From Paracoccaceae bacterium (GTDB lineage Bacteria > Pseudomonadota > Alphaproteobacteria > Rhodobacterales > Rhodobacteraceae), in assembly GCA_030148225.1 (NCBI GenBank), contig JASBTX010000032.1:1-64000 (forward strand): 64,000 nt of DNA, written 5' to 3'. Positions 17,578-27,222 of this stretch are shown one piece after another (positions within the stretch are counted from its first letter, which is position 1; every line of letters starts with the position of its first letter). The notes under the pieces are model-generated. The model searched no databases, was not told the DNA's origin, and saw only the letters and a program-made list of their open reading frames with translations. A program made the translations under genes and the position numbers.

Positions 17578-18864
17578 TCAGTGATCGCCGCCAAACCGCG
17601 CGCGCAGCCGCCGGATCAGCACCCATGCCAGAATCAGCACCACAGGCGCCAGAACCGCCGCCAGCACCCCCTTGCCGACACCCAGCGCCGCCGCCCCCGG
17701 CCCCAGAACATAAAGGGCGAGGTTCACCGCGTAGTAACTGATCGCCACCACCGACAGCCCTTCGACCGTATGCTGCAGCCTGAGCTGCAGATCGGCCCGC
17801 CTGTCCATGCTCTCAAGAAGCGCCTGGCTCTGCGCCGAGCGCTCGATATCAACCCGCGTACGCAAGAGCGCCGCCACCCGCCAGACCCGTTCCGACAGCG
17901 CCTGCAACCGCTGATCGGTGGCCTTGACCGTGCGCATGGCCGGATCGAACCGGCGCAGCATGAACTCGGCAAATGTCTGCCGCCCGCCAAGGGGCCGCTC
18001 GCGCAATATCTCGATACGCTGGGTCACGATCGCCGCATAGGCCCGTGTCGCCGCCAGGCGATAGGAAAACCGCGCGCCCAGCGCCTCCAGCTCCGTCGAC
18101 AACGCCAATAGCGCGCCCAGTGCCGCCTCCGATGCCGTCTCCGCCTCTTCCAGCGACCCGGTGATCGCGTTCAGCCGCGCCTCGATCCGGTTCAGATCCG
18201 GCCCCAGCGACCGCGAACCGGCCAGCCCCAGCATCGCCATGGATTTATAGGTCTCGATCTCGCAAAGCCGCTGCATCACGCGCCCGATCCGGCGTTCCCC
18301 GACGGCTTCCCCGGCAAAGATCGCGAACCTGAGATGCCCCGCCGAATCGATGCGGAAATCGCCCGCGATGGTCAGCTGATCCTCCAGCACGACGCTGCAG
18401 GCCACGCTTTCGGCGATGAAATGCGCCTCCAGATATTCGGCCAGCGCCCCGGGCGTCGCCATGTCGCGGATATCGATCAGCGCCGATGTCATGCGCCGCC
18501 CCGACAGCCCCGCCAGCCACCCCTCGGGAAAGGCATCGAATTCCGCCGGATCAAACGGATGGCGGTCGGTGCCGCTGTGCCAGAGCGTATAGGTCACAAA
18601 CTCGGTGTGCAGCTCCCATTTCAGCACGTACCGGCCAAGCTGCCCCGAATAATGCGTCGCTTCGGGCTGGGGATGGGCGGCACCGAAATGATCCAGCAGG
18701 CGCAACAGCGCCGCGCGATCCCCCTGGCCTGAATCCCGCTCCGCCCGCTCCATCGCCAGATAGGCCACCCGCGCCGGTGCCTCCAGCGCCGGAAAGGGCC
18801 GCGCATGGATCTCATGCGCCAGCGCATATCGGTCAGGATGATCGCTCAGTCGGCTGCTATTCAT
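17578..18864 (-). CDS. DUF3422 family membrane protein
   Basis: A 428-residue protein matching DUF3422, found mainly in Alpha- and Betaproteobacteria. The start MNSSRLSDHPDRYALAHEIH and HARPFPALEAPARVAYLAME are characteristic. The long middle is helical with coiled-coil character (RIEARLNAITGSLEEAETAS). Two hydrophobic segments near the C-terminus (VVAISYYAVNLALYVLGPG and AVLAPVVLILAWVLI) would anchor it in the inner membrane, leaving a large cytoplasmic N-terminal part. Function is unknown. It is a single-gene unit next to the transhydrogenase operon. Confidence 0.9.
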   Translation of the reverse strand: MNSSRLSDHPDRYALAHEIHARPFPALEAPARVAYLAMERAERDSGQGDRAALLRLLDHFGAAHPQPEATHYSGQLGRYVLKWELHTEFVTYTLWHSGTDRHPFDPAEFDAFPEGWLAGLSGRRMTSALIDIRDMATPGALAEYLEAHFIAESVACSVVLEDQLTIAGDFRIDSAGHLRFAIFAGEAVGERRIGRVMQRLCEIETYKSMAMLGLAGSRSLGPDLNRIEARLNAITGSLEEAETASEAALGALLALSTELEALGARFSYRLAATRAYAAIVTQRIEILRERPLGGRQTFAEFMLRRFDPAMRTVKATDQRLQALSERVWRVAALLRTRVDIERSAQSQALLESMDRRADLQLRLQHTVEGLSVVAISYYAVNLALYVLGPGAAALGVGKGVLAAVLAPVVLILAWVLIRRLRARFGGDH

Positions 18865-18994
18865 GTGTCACCTCGGGCAGATACCGGCCTGACTAACGTG
18901 ATAACAAATGTATTTCTACAACAAATTCAAATGCTTAAAGGCATACAACGGTACACAATCCGCCCCTGCCCAGTTTCTGCTTTGTCCCAATACT

Positions 18995-19050
18995 CCGGGG
19001 GTGAATTTGCCCCGGGGCAAAGAGGGGGCAGCGCCCCCTCACCCGGTCAG
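18995..19050. repeat. Palindromic interspersed repeat, copy 2 (terminator after pntB)
   Basis: An 8-bp stem GAGGGGGC (19022-19029), loop AGC, GCCCCCTC (19033-19040) is followed on the minus strand by TTTGCCCCGGGGC. The adjacent GGGGGTGAATTTGCCCCGG block and the flanking GTCAGG match the element at 9191-9266. It overlaps the pntB stop and probably terminates the pnt operon. Confidence 0.55.
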
Positions 19051-20498
19051 GTCATCAGCCCCAGCAGCTTATCCAGCGACGCCTTGGCATCGCCATAGAA
19101 CATCCGCGTATTCTCCTTGAAAAAGAGCGGGTTCTCGATCCCGGAATAGCCCGTGCCCTGACCGCGTTTCGATACGAATACCTGACCGGCCTTCCAGCAT
19201 TCCAGCACCGGCATCCCGGCAATGGGGCTGTTCGGATCATCCTGCGCCGCCGGGTTCACGATATCGTTCGACCCGATGACGATGGCGACATCGGTCTCGG
19301 GGAAATCGGCATTGATCTCGTCCATCTCCAGCACGATGTCATAAGGCACCTTGGCCTCGGCCAGAAGCACGTTCATATGCCCCGGCAACCGCCCGGCAAC
19401 CGGGTGAATGGCAAAACGCACTTCCTTGCCCCGCGCCCGCAAACGTTTGGTCAGCTCGCTCACGCTTTGCTGGGCCTGCGCGACCGCCATGCCGTAGCCG
19501 GGTATGATGATGATGCTCCCGGCCTCGTCCAGCGCCTGCGCGACGCCCTCGGCCTCAATGGCCACCATCTCGCCCTCGACCTCCATCGCCGGGCCGGTCG
19601 TGCCGCCAAACCCGCCCAGTATGACCGAGATGAAGGACCGGTTCATCGCCCGGCACATGATATAGGACAGGATCGCCCCCGAAGAGCCGACAAGCGCGCC
19701 AGTCACGATCAGCAGATCATTGCCCAGCGTGAACCCGATCGCCGCCGCCGCCCAGCCGGAATAGCTGTTGAGCATCGATACCACCACGGGCATGTCGGCA
19801 CCCCCGATCCCCATGATCAGATGCCAGCCGATGAAGCCCGCGATCAGCGTCACCAGCACCATCGTCCAGATACCGGCCCCGTTCATGTAGATCAGCCCCA
19901 AAATCAGCGAGGCGATCAGCGCCGTCAGGTTCAGCATATGCCCGCCGGGCAGTTTCGCAGGCTTGCCGTCGACCTTGCCCGCCAGTTTGCCAAAGGCCAC
20001 GACCGAGCCAGTAAATGTCACCGCACCGATGAAAATACCCAGAAACACCTCGACCTTCAGGATCGAAATCTCGACCGCGTCCTTTTTCCAGAGGCTCTCG
20101 CCAAACCCGGTCAGATCGGCCGCCGCCATGTCGATACCGCCCTCGCGCATCGCCACGATGCTCGTGAGCATGATATCGGCGTTCAGCCCGATAAAGACCG
20201 CCGCAAGCCCGACAAAGGAATGAAGCGCCGCCACAAGCTGCGGCATCTCGGTCATCTGCACCCGGCCCGCCACATGCTGGCCGGCAAAGGCGCCTGCCGC
20301 CACCGCCAGCAGGATCAGCGCCATGTTCTGAACCCCCGGCCCGAACACGGTGGCAAAGACCGCGATGGCCATGCCGACGATGCCGTACCAGACCGCGCGC
20401 TTGGCGCTTTCCTGATTGCTCAACCCACCCAGCGACAGGATGAACAAAACGCTTGCCGCGATATAGGCGGCTGAAACGATCCCAATGCCCATGATCAA
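19047..20498 (-). CDS. pntB: NAD(P) transhydrogenase subunit beta
   Basis: The beta subunit of the proton-pumping transhydrogenase, 483 residues. It has an N-terminal membrane domain with about nine helices, then the NADP-binding domain [62 protein letters not shown] and [19 protein letters not shown]. These are the standard NADP(H) loops. It lies 9 bases downstream of pntA on the same strand. The enzyme makes NADPH from NADH using the proton gradient. Confidence 0.97.
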   Translation of the reverse strand: MIMGIGIVSAAYIAASVLFILSLGGLSNQESAKRAVWYGIVGMAIAVFATVFGPGVQNMALILLAVAAGAFAGQHVAGRVQMTEMPQLVAALHSFVGLAAVFIGLNADIMLTSIVAMREGGIDMAAADLTGFGESLWKKDAVEISILKVEVFLGIFIGAVTFTGSVVAFGKLAGKVDGKPAKLPGGHMLNLTALIASLILGLIYMNGAGIWTMVLVTLIAGFIGWHLIMGIGGADMPVVVSMLNSYSGWAAAAIGFTLGNDLLIVTGALVGSSGAILSYIMCRAMNRSFISVILGGFGGTTGPAMEVEGEMVAIEAEGVAQALDEAGSIIIIPGYGMAVAQAQQSVSELTKRLRARGKEVRFAIHPVAGRLPGHMNVLLAEAKVPYDIVLEMDEINADFPETDVAIVIGSNDIVNPAAQDDPNSPIAGMPVLECWKAGQVFVSKRGQGTGYSGIENPLFFKENTRMFYGDAKASLDKLLGLMT

Positions 20499-20507
20499 TC
20501 CCTCCGC

Positions 20508-22079
20508 TTAAGATTTCTGGAACATGGCGAGCATGCGGCGCGTGACCATGAAGCCCCCCACGATATTGATGGTGGCGATCAGGACCGAGACAAGACTGAG
20601 CAGCACGACCAGCCAGTTACCCGACCCGATCTGCAACAGCGCCCCCAGAATTACGATGCCCGAAATGGCGTTGGTGACCGCCATCAGCGGCGTATGCAGC
20701 GCGTGGCTGACGTTCCAGATCACCTGAAAACCAACAAAACAGGCCAGCGCGAAGACGATGAAATGCTGCATGAAACTCGCCGGGGCGTAGGCCCCGATCA
20801 GCAGCATGACCAATGCCCCCGCACCCAGCATGGTGACCTGGTTTTTCGTGGCCTGACGAAAGGCTGCCGCCTCGGCGGCGCGCAGTTCTTCGGGCGTCGG
20901 CGCGGGTTTGGTCTCCTTGGTCTGCACCGCAATGGCCTGCACCTTGGGTGGCGGCGGCGGAAAGGTGATCTCGCCCGCATAGGCGGCTGTTGCCCCCCGG
21001 ATCACGTCATCCTCCATGTCGTGCTGGATCACGCCATCCTTTTCGGGTGTCAGATCGCTCAGCATGTGGCGGATATTGTTGGCATAAAGGCTCGAGGATT
21101 GCGCCGCCATCCGGCTGGGAAAATCGGTATAGCCGATGATGACCACGCCATTGTCGGTCACGATGCGCGCGTCGGCCTGCGTCAGTTCGCAGTTGCCGCC
21201 GCGTTCGGCGGCCAGATCCACGATCACCGAACCCGGCTTCATCGCCGCAACCATATCCGCCGTCCAGAGCACCGGCGCGTCCCGGCCCGGGATCAGCGCC
21301 GTGGTGATGACGATATCGATATCCGGGGCAAGCTCGCGGAACTTCTCAAGCTGCTTTTCGCGGAACTCGGGGCTGGATGGTGCGGCATAGCCGCCCGTCG
21401 CCGCGCCATCGGCCTGCGTCTCCTCGAAATCAAGGAATACGAACTCCGCCCCCATGGATTCGATCTGTTCGGCCACCTCGGGGCGGACGTCAAACGCATA
21501 GGTGATCGCCCCCAGCGATGTCGATGTGCCGATCGCCGCAAGGCCGGCAACACCCGCCCCCACGATCAGCACCTTGGCCGGCGGCACCTTGCCCGCCGCC
21601 GTGACCTGCCCGGTAAAGAACCGGCCGAAATTGTTGCCCGCCTCGATCACGGCACGATAACCCGCGATATTGGCCATGGATGACAGCGCGTCCATCTTCT
21701 GCGCCCGGCTGATGCGGGGCACCATATCCATGGCGATGACGGCGGTGTCCTTCTTGTTGGCCGCCGCGAGCAGCGCCTCGTTCTGGCCCGGATAGAAAAA
21801 GGATATCAGCGTCTTGCCCTTGGGCATGGCCGCGATCTCGTCTTCGCTGGGCGGGCGCACCCTGACGATCACATCGGCCGCCTTCATCAGGCTGTTGGCG
21901 GTGCGCTTGATATCGACACCGGCCTCTTTGTAGGCCTTGTCGGAAAATCCGGCCCCGGCACCGGCCCCGGTCTCGATCAGGCAGCTATGCCCAAGCTTGG
22001 CAAGTTCCCTGGCACTGTCGGGTGTCATGGCGACCCGGGCCTCGCCCTCAAAGGTCTCTTTCAATGCGCCGATAATCAC
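20508..22079 (-). CDS. pntA: NAD(P) transhydrogenase subunit alpha
   Basis: The NAD-binding subunit of the proton-translocating transhydrogenase. The soluble domain I has [20 protein letters not shown], the RQD-loop region, [18 protein letters not shown] (NAD-binding) and [19 protein letters not shown]. The C-terminal domain with four membrane helices is in the same chain, whereas Rhodospirillum has these as two proteins. I prefer the GTG at 22079, because GAAGGAA lies 7 bases upstream and family members begin just there; an ATG at 22094 adds five residues and lacks a ribosome site. It is the first gene of the pntA-pntB operon. Confidence 0.95.
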   Translation of the reverse strand: MIIGALKETFEGEARVAMTPDSARELAKLGHSCLIETGAGAGAGFSDKAYKEAGVDIKRTANSLMKAADVIVRVRPPSEDEIAAMPKGKTLISFFYPGQNEALLAAANKKDTAVIAMDMVPRISRAQKMDALSSMANIAGYRAVIEAGNNFGRFFTGQVTAAGKVPPAKVLIVGAGVAGLAAIGTSTSLGAITYAFDVRPEVAEQIESMGAEFVFLDFEETQADGAATGGYAAPSSPEFREKQLEKFRELAPDIDIVITTALIPGRDAPVLWTADMVAAMKPGSVIVDLAAERGGNCELTQADARIVTDNGVVIIGYTDFPSRMAAQSSSLYANNIRHMLSDLTPEKDGVIQHDMEDDVIRGATAAYAGEITFPPPPPKVQAIAVQTKETKPAPTPEELRAAEAAAFRQATKNQVTMLGAGALVMLLIGAYAPASFMQHFIVFALACFVGFQVIWNVSHALHTPLMAVTNAISGIVILGALLQIGSGNWLVVLLSLVSVLIATINIVGGFMVTRRMLAMFQKS

Positions 22080-22333
22080 GTCGTGTTCCTTCATTCAATA
22101 GCAGGCATCCGCGCAGGATACCCGCAGCTGGCGGGAGTTGTACGAATCTCGTCCAAGCCTCGTAGCACCGCGAAATAATATTACCAATGCCCGCACCTGC
22201 GTCATATGGGCCGAAATGGCCGAAAAGAGACATTTTTCCCCGCAAAAACGCCGCGATTGACCGGCCCGGGGCTTTGCCTTGGTCATCGAAGCTGCGAAAA
22301 CGGGCCTCAACCGCCAATATCAGGGGATCGCCC

Positions 22334-23095
22334 ATGTCCGAACTTGCAGGCAAACATGCGCTGGTGACCGGCGGCGGTACGGGGATCGGGCTGGCCATCG
22401 CCCGGTCGCTTGCCGCCCATGGCGCCATTGTCACCATAACAGGGCGGCGGCTGGAGGTGCTCGAGGCCGCGGCCCGGGATGCGCCCGCGTTTACTGCCCT
22501 GCAAATGGATGTCTGCGACCCCGCCTCGATCACTGCCGCCACCGACGCGGCGGTTGCCCGGAACGGGCCGGTCCGGATCATGGTGGCCAATGCCGGCATT
22601 GCCGAGGGCCGGATGTTCATGCATCAGGACCGCGCCTTCTGGGATGACGTGATGCGCACCAACCTCACCGGGGCATTCCTCAGCATTCAGGCTGCCATGC
22701 GTTCGATGCTGACCACCGACTGGGGCCGGGTGATCGCCATCTCCTCTATCGCCGGTCTCAGGGGGCTCAAGGGGGCATCGGCCTATACCGCCTCCAAACA
22801 CGGGCTGATCGGCATGATCCGCGCCTTGTCCGAGGAACACATGCGTGACCCCGTCACCTTCAACGCCATCTGTCCGGGCTATGTCGATACCGATATCGTC
22901 AGCCGCAATGCCGATACCATCGCCGGCAAAATGGGGCTGAGCGCGGATGAGGCGCGCCAGACCATGATCCGGGCCAACCGGCACAAACGGCTGATCCTCG
23001 CCGATGAGGTCGCCGCCGGGACGGTCTGGCTCTGCCTGCCCGGTTCCGACAGTGTCAACGGGCAAACCATTGAAATCGCTGGCGGACAGGTCTGA
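22334..23095 (+). CDS. Short-chain dehydrogenase/reductase
   Basis: A 253-residue classical SDR. The TGGGTGIG cofactor loop follows MSELAGKHALV, NAGIA is present, and the catalytic Ser-Tyr-Lys set appears as ISSIAGLRG and YTASKHG. The C-terminal VNGQTIEIAGGQV is typical of 3-hydroxyacyl dehydrogenases and FabG-like reductases. The start at 22334 is chosen from the position of the cofactor fold; the frame stays open upstream without further homology. A GNAT gene starts 3 bases after its stop. The substrate is not recognisable; a hydroxyacyl-CoA or hydroxy acid is likely. The 250 bases between it and pntA show no clear promoter. Confidence 0.9.
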   Translation: MSELAGKHALVTGGGTGIGLAIARSLAAHGAIVTITGRRLEVLEAAARDAPAFTALQMDVCDPASITAATDAAVARNGPVRIMVANAGIAEGRMFMHQDRAFWDDVMRTNLTGAFLSIQAAMRSMLTTDWGRVIAISSIAGLRGLKGASAYTASKHGLIGMIRALSEEHMRDPVTFNAICPGYVDTDIVSRNADTIAGKMGLSADEARQTMIRANRHKRLILADEVAAGTVWLCLPGSDSVNGQTIEIAGGQV

Positions 23096-23098
23096 CCG

Positions 23099-23569
23099 GT
23101 GATCCGCATCCGCGCCTATCGCGACGGCGATGCAGAGCCGCTTTTTGCCGTATTCTACCGCGCGGTGCACGCGGGCACGCAAGCCTTCTATTCAGAGGCC
23201 GAGCGCAACGCCTGGGCGCCGTCCGCAAAACCGGGGTCAATGTGGGTGCCGCGTCTGGCCGAACAGCTGACACTGGTCGCCGAACAGGATGACGGCATGG
23301 CGGTCGGCTTCATGACCATGGGCGACGAAGGGTACCTCGACTATGCCTATGTCGCGCCCGAGGTGATGGGCACCGGCGTGGCAAACGCTCTTCATGCCAG
23401 CCTGCTGGAACATGCCCGCCACCGCGGCCTCACCCGGCTGGAAACCGAGGCCAGCCACCTTGCGCGGCGCTTCTTCCTCAAACATGGCTGGCAGGATGAG
23501 GGCGAGCAACAGGTCGAGAGGCTGGGCGTCGCGATCACGAATTTCCGCATGTCGCTGGATCTGGCCTGA
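23099..23569 (+). CDS. GNAT family N-acetyltransferase
   Basis: A 156-residue acetyltransferase of the GNAT fold. The N-terminal MIRIRAYRDGDAEPLFAVFY and the DYAYVAPEVMGTGVANALHA segment (acetyl-CoA loop, a degenerate Q/RxxGxA) are visible, and EAERNAWAP is common to the YafP-like branch. It starts with GTG 3 bases after the SDR stop, indicating translational coupling. The acceptor is unknown. It is convergent with the next gene. Confidence 0.85.
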   Translation: MIRIRAYRDGDAEPLFAVFYRAVHAGTQAFYSEAERNAWAPSAKPGSMWVPRLAEQLTLVAEQDDGMAVGFMTMGDEGYLDYAYVAPEVMGTGVANALHASLLEHARHRGLTRLETEASHLARRFFLKHGWQDEGEQQVERLGVAITNFRMSLDLA

Positions 23570-23581
23570 CAGGCCCGGCGC

Positions 23582-24358
23582 TCAGGCCGATTTCAGCCGG
23601 GCCGGCCGTTCGCCTGCCGACCATGCGCGCGCCGCATCCCCGAACGCCCCGAACAGCGCCCGCGATACCGGGTCGTTCCCGGCGTTCCATTCCGGATGCC
23701 ACTGAACACCCATGCAGAAACCGGGATTGTCACGGATATAGATCGCCTCGGGCGTCCCGTCGGGTGCGCGCCCGTCGATGACGATACGGTCGCCCGCAAC
23801 GTCGATGCCCTGCCCATGCAGCGTGTTTGTCAGCACTTCATCGGCGCCCATCAGCCGGGCAAAGGGGCCGTCCGGCGTCAGGCTCACGATATGGCGCAGG
23901 GCGAATTTTTCCTCAAGCGTGCCATCGGGCGGCATGCGGTGATTGTCGCGCCCCGGCAAATCGCGAATCTCGTGATGCAGCGTGCCGCCCATCGCGACAT
24001 TGACCTCCTGAAACCCGCGGCAGACCGCCAAAAGGGGCTGACCCCTGTCGATCGCGGCCCGCACCAGCGGCAGCGTCAGCGCATCGCGCGCCCGGTCAAA
24101 CTCCCCATGCGCCTCGGTAGGCTCGACGCCATATTCGTCCGGATGCACATTGGGCCGCGCCCCGGTCAGCAGGAACCCGTCACAATGCGACAAGAGCTCC
24201 CCGACGCTGACAAGGTCAGGGTCCGAAGGGATCAGCATCGGTATCCCGCCCGCCACCTGCGAAATCGCGGCAGAATTCATCCGTCCCGCCGCATGAACGG
24301 GATACTGATCATTGATCAGGTAGTAATTGCCAATAATGCCAATGACCGGGCGCGGCAT
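23582..24358 (-). CDS. Gamma-glutamyl-gamma-aminobutyrate hydrolase family protein (peptidase C26)
   Basis: A 258-residue class I glutamine amidotransferase-like hydrolase, like PuuD, which cleaves gamma-glutamyl amides in polyamine breakdown. The nucleophile elbow is LLAVCRGFQEVNVAMGG and the His/Glu pair is in GVQWHPEW. The N-terminal IGIIGNYYLINDQYPVHAAG and LLTGARPNVHP are typical. No partner polyamine genes are nearby, so the substrate is uncertain. A 20-base palindrome lies 76-95 bases before the start and may be its operator. Confidence 0.85.
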   Translation of the reverse strand: MPRPVIGIIGNYYLINDQYPVHAAGRMNSAAISQVAGGIPMLIPSDPDLVSVGELLSHCDGFLLTGARPNVHPDEYGVEPTEAHGEFDRARDALTLPLVRAAIDRGQPLLAVCRGFQEVNVAMGGTLHHEIRDLPGRDNHRMPPDGTLEEKFALRHIVSLTPDGPFARLMGADEVLTNTLHGQGIDVAGDRIVIDGRAPDGTPEAIYIRDNPGFCMGVQWHPEWNAGNDPVSRALFGAFGDAARAWSAGERPARLKSA

Positions 24359-24433
24359 GAACGACCCTCTTGCCAGTTTCCGCCGGGTCTACAGGGTTTG
24401 CCCCTGCAGTTCCAGCACCCAAACGGCGTTCTG

Positions 24434-24453
24434 ATTGTGCGTGGACGCACAAT
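24434..24453. promoter_or_regulatory. Perfect 20-base palindrome upstream of the C26 hydrolase gene
   Basis: ATTGTGCGT (24434-24442) and ACGCACAAT (24445-24453) are perfect inverted arms around a GG centre. The site lies in the 154-base spacer upstream of the C26 hydrolase and beyond the GlcG-like stop. No adjacent regulator gene is visible. It is too symmetrical and too far from a gene end to be read as a terminator, so an operator is more likely. Confidence 0.5.
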
Positions 24454-24496
24454 GAACCAGACGGCCCGGCCCAGCGCATTTCCCGACAGGCGCCCC

Positions 24497-24534
24497 GGTC
24501 AGGCTTCGCGGGTCAGGCCTCGCCGGTCAGGCCC
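24497..24534. repeat. 14-base tandem repeat at the end of the GlcG-like gene
   Basis: GGTCAGGCTTCGCG (24497-24510), GGTCAGGCCTCGCC (24511-24524) and a partial third copy (24525-24534) stand head to tail. They span the stop of the GlcG-like gene, so slippage would change its C-terminal residues (GLTGEA). Confidence 0.6.
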
Positions 24535-24941
24535 ACCGCCTCGATACCCGCCATGGCGCATGCGGCATCGTTTTCCGACGTGTCGCCCGTGACGCCGACC
24601 GCGCCGATCACCGCGCCTTTCTTGTCGCGCACCAAGACACCGCCGGGCACCGGCACCACCTGACCACCGAAAAGCCCGTTCAGCGCACCCACGAAATAGG
24701 TCTGCTGTTCAGCCCGGTCGCGCAGGGCGGTGCCGGACATGCCCATCATCACCGCGCCATAGGCCTTGCCATGGGCGACGGCAAAGCGTCCGGGTGACGT
24801 GGCATCCTCGCGCTCAAACGCCTTGACGTGCCCGCCGCTGTCCAGAACGCAGACCGCCAGCGGCTTCAGCTCCATTTCGCGGCCCTTTGCCATGGCCTTG
24901 CGGATGATCGTGCGGGCCTTGCTTTGTGATATTTCGCTCAT
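24513..24941 (-). CDS. GlcG/HbpS family heme-binding-like protein
   Basis: A 142-residue protein of the DUF336 family (GlcG/HbpS/Cob(II)yrinate adenosyltransferase PduO-C fold). [20 protein letters not shown], the [17 protein letters not shown] segment and [20 protein letters not shown] are characteristic. Its start overlaps the malate synthase stop by 4 bases (ATGA). GlcG is encoded beside glcB in glycolate operons of many bacteria, so a role linked to glyoxylate use is likely, but its biochemical function is not known. Confidence 0.88.
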   Translation of the reverse strand: MSEISQSKARTIIRKAMAKGREMELKPLAVCVLDSGGHVKAFEREDATSPGRFAVAHGKAYGAVMMGMSGTALRDRAEQQTYFVGALNGLFGGQVVPVPGGVLVRDKKGAVIGAVGVTGDTSENDAACAMAGIEAVGLTGEA

Positions 24942-27094
24942 GTGCTTTCCGTTCTCAGTTGATGTTTGCGTTCCAGCCGCCGGCGGTGCAGCACCGGCTC
25001 GGTATAGCCCGACGGCTGCGCCCTCCCGTCAAAGACCAGATCGCAGGCGGCCTGAAACGCCACCGTGTCAAAGCCGGGCGCCATCGGCAGATAGGCCGGA
25101 TCACCGGCATTCTGACGATCCACGACCGCCGCCATCTTTTGCATCGCCGCCATCACCTGATCGCGCGACACCACCCCGTGATGCAGCCAGTTGGCCAGCG
25201 CCTGCGAACTGATGCGGCAGGTCGCGCGATCCTCCATCAGCCCGACATCATGGATATCGGGCACCTTGGAGCATCCCACCCCCTGATCGATCCAGCGTAC
25301 CACATAGCCCAGAATGCCCTGTGCGTTGTTTTCGATCTCTTCGGCGATTTCCGCATCCGACCAGTTTTGCCCACCCGCCAGCGGTATGGTCAGCAGATCC
25401 GCCAGCGTCCCGCGTGGCCCGCCTGCGCGGATCTCGTCCTGACGCGCAAAGACATCCACCATGTGATAATGCAGCGCGTGCAGCGTGGCGGCGGTGGGCG
25501 ACGGGACCCAGGCACAGTTCGCGCCCGCCTCGGGATGGCCGATCTTGGCCTCCATCATCTCGGCCATGCGGTCGGGCATGGCCCACATGCCCTTGCCGAT
25601 CTGGGCCCGCCCGCTCAGCCCGCAGGCCAGCCCGATATCGACGTTGCGATCCTCATAAGACAGGATCCACGGCGTGGATTTGATCGCGCCCTTGCGCAGA
25701 AACGCCCCGGCCTCGATCGAGGTGTGAATCTCGTCGCCCGTCCGGTCCAGAAAACCGGTATTGATAAATGCCACCCGCGACTTCGCAGCGCGGATACATT
25801 CCTTCAGATTGGCCGAGGTGCGGCGCTCTTCGTCCATGATGCCCAGTTTGACCGTATTGCCCGGCAGTCCCAGAATATCCTCGACCTGCGAAAATATCCG
25901 GTCGGTAAAGGCCACTTCCTCGGGCCCGTGCATCTTGGGTTTCACGACATAAACCGACCCAAAGAGCGAATTGCCACCGTCCCGCCTGAGATCGTGCATG
26001 GCAATCAGCGTGGTGCAGATCGCATCCATCAACCCTTCGCCCACCTCGTTGCCGTCGCGGTCCAGCACCGCCGGATTGGTCATCAGATGGCCGACATTGC
26101 GCACCAGCATCAGCGACCGGCCCTTCAGCGTCAGCGCCGTGCCATCGGGCGCGGTCAGGTGCCGGTCAGGCGCCAGTGCGCGGGTAAAGCGCTTGCCACC
26201 TTTCTCGACCTCTTCGGTCAGATCGCCCTTCATCAGCCCCAGCCAGTTGCGATAGGCCAGCACCTTGTCTTCGGCATCAACGGCGGCAACCGAATCCTCG
26301 CAATCCATGATGGTGGAGATTGCCGATTCGACGATGATATCGGAAATCCCCGCCGGATCGGTCGCCCCGATGGGATGGGTGGGGTCGATCCTGATCTCAA
26401 GATGCAGACCGTTGCGCCGCAATAGAACCGCTTTGACAACGTCGCCCTCCTGCAGATAGCCGGCGAACTGCGCCGGATCGGCCAGTTCCGCACCGCCCAG
26501 CGCCAGGGCACCGTCATGCACCGCAATCCCGGTGATATCGGCCCAGCTGCCCGCCGCCAGCGGCACGGCCCGGTCCAGATGCGCCCGGGCCGCCGCCACA
26601 ACACGCGCGCCCCGCGCGGCATCAAAACCGCCCGCGACCGGCGCATCACCCAGCGCATCCGTCCCGTAATATGCGTCATAGAGCGATCCCCAGCGCGCAT
26701 TGGCCGCGTTCAGCGCGTAACGCGCATTCATGATCGGCACCACCAGCTGCGGGCCGGGGATCAGCGCGATCTCGGGGTCGACATTGGCGGTCTCGATCTC
26801 GAAATCCGGCCCTTCCGGCAGAAGATAGCCGATCCCGGTCAGAAAATCCCGGTAGGCGTCCGGATCATGCGGCTGCCCCCGGCGCGCGACATGCCATTCA
26901 TCGATCCGGGCCTGCAGTTCGTCGCGCAGCGCCACGAGGCGGCGGTTCTCCGGCCCCAGATCATGCACCAGCGCCGAGAACCCGGCCCAGAAATCCGCCG
27001 CCTGAACGCCGGTTCCCGGCAATGCCTGCTCCTCGATGAACGCGGCGAGTGCGCCATCCACCTGCAATTCGCCGCGCGCGACACGTTCGCTCAT
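24938..27094 (-). CDS. glcB: Malate synthase G
   Basis: This 718-residue enzyme condenses glyoxylate with acetyl-CoA to make malate. The length and the MSG-specific features fit: [24 protein letters not shown] segments, [37 protein letters not shown], the catalytic [20 protein letters not shown] region, and [32 protein letters not shown] precedes the ATG. A GntR-type inverted repeat and a tandem repeat lie upstream. It is the promoter-proximal gene of glcB-glcG. Confidence 0.96.
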   Translation of the reverse strand: MSERVARGELQVDGALAAFIEEQALPGTGVQAADFWAGFSALVHDLGPENRRLVALRDELQARIDEWHVARRGQPHDPDAYRDFLTGIGYLLPEGPDFEIETANVDPEIALIPGPQLVVPIMNARYALNAANARWGSLYDAYYGTDALGDAPVAGGFDAARGARVVAAARAHLDRAVPLAAGSWADITGIAVHDGALALGGAELADPAQFAGYLQEGDVVKAVLLRRNGLHLEIRIDPTHPIGATDPAGISDIIVESAISTIMDCEDSVAAVDAEDKVLAYRNWLGLMKGDLTEEVEKGGKRFTRALAPDRHLTAPDGTALTLKGRSLMLVRNVGHLMTNPAVLDRDGNEVGEGLMDAICTTLIAMHDLRRDGGNSLFGSVYVVKPKMHGPEEVAFTDRIFSQVEDILGLPGNTVKLGIMDEERRTSANLKECIRAAKSRVAFINTGFLDRTGDEIHTSIEAGAFLRKGAIKSTPWILSYEDRNVDIGLACGLSGRAQIGKGMWAMPDRMAEMMEAKIGHPEAGANCAWVPSPTAATLHALHYHMVDVFARQDEIRAGGPRGTLADLLTIPLAGGQNWSDAEIAEEIENNAQGILGYVVRWIDQGVGCSKVPDIHDVGLMEDRATCRISSQALANWLHHGVVSRDQVMAAMQKMAAVVDRQNAGDPAYLPMAPGFDTVAFQAACDLVFDGRAQPSGYTEPVLHRRRLERKHQLRTEST

Positions 27095-27128
27095 GCTGTC
27101 CCTCCTGACCCGATCCGAGATTTCCGGA

Positions 27129-27148
27129 CGGTATACCGTGATATACCG
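27129..27148. promoter_or_regulatory. GntR-type operator candidate upstream of glcB
   Basis: CGGTATA (27129-27135) and TATACCG (27142-27148) form an inverted repeat, and the left half lies in the palindrome GGTATACC (27130-27137). Sites built on GTATAC are typical of FCD-type GntR regulators such as GlcC. The site is about 35 bases upstream of the glcB start codon. No gntR gene is in the window. Confidence 0.45.
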
Positions 27149-27175
27149 GTGACTGAAATAGACTTAATCGAGGCA

Positions 27176-27212
27176 CCGTCAATGGCCCGTCAATGGCCCG
27201 TCAGCGGCCCGT
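27176..27212. repeat. 11-base tandem repeat upstream of glcB
   Basis: CCGTCAATGGC occurs at 27176-27186 and 27187-27197, followed by CCGTCAGCGGC (27198-27208) and the first four bases of a fourth copy. It lies between the YafY-type gene end and the glcB promoter region. Confidence 0.65.
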
Positions 27213-27222
27213 TTGCGCAGGT

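Noticed and set aside
24497..27212. Tandem repeats near glcG and glcB as CRISPR
   Set aside because: Units are 14 and 11 bases with no spacers between them, and no cas genes are present.
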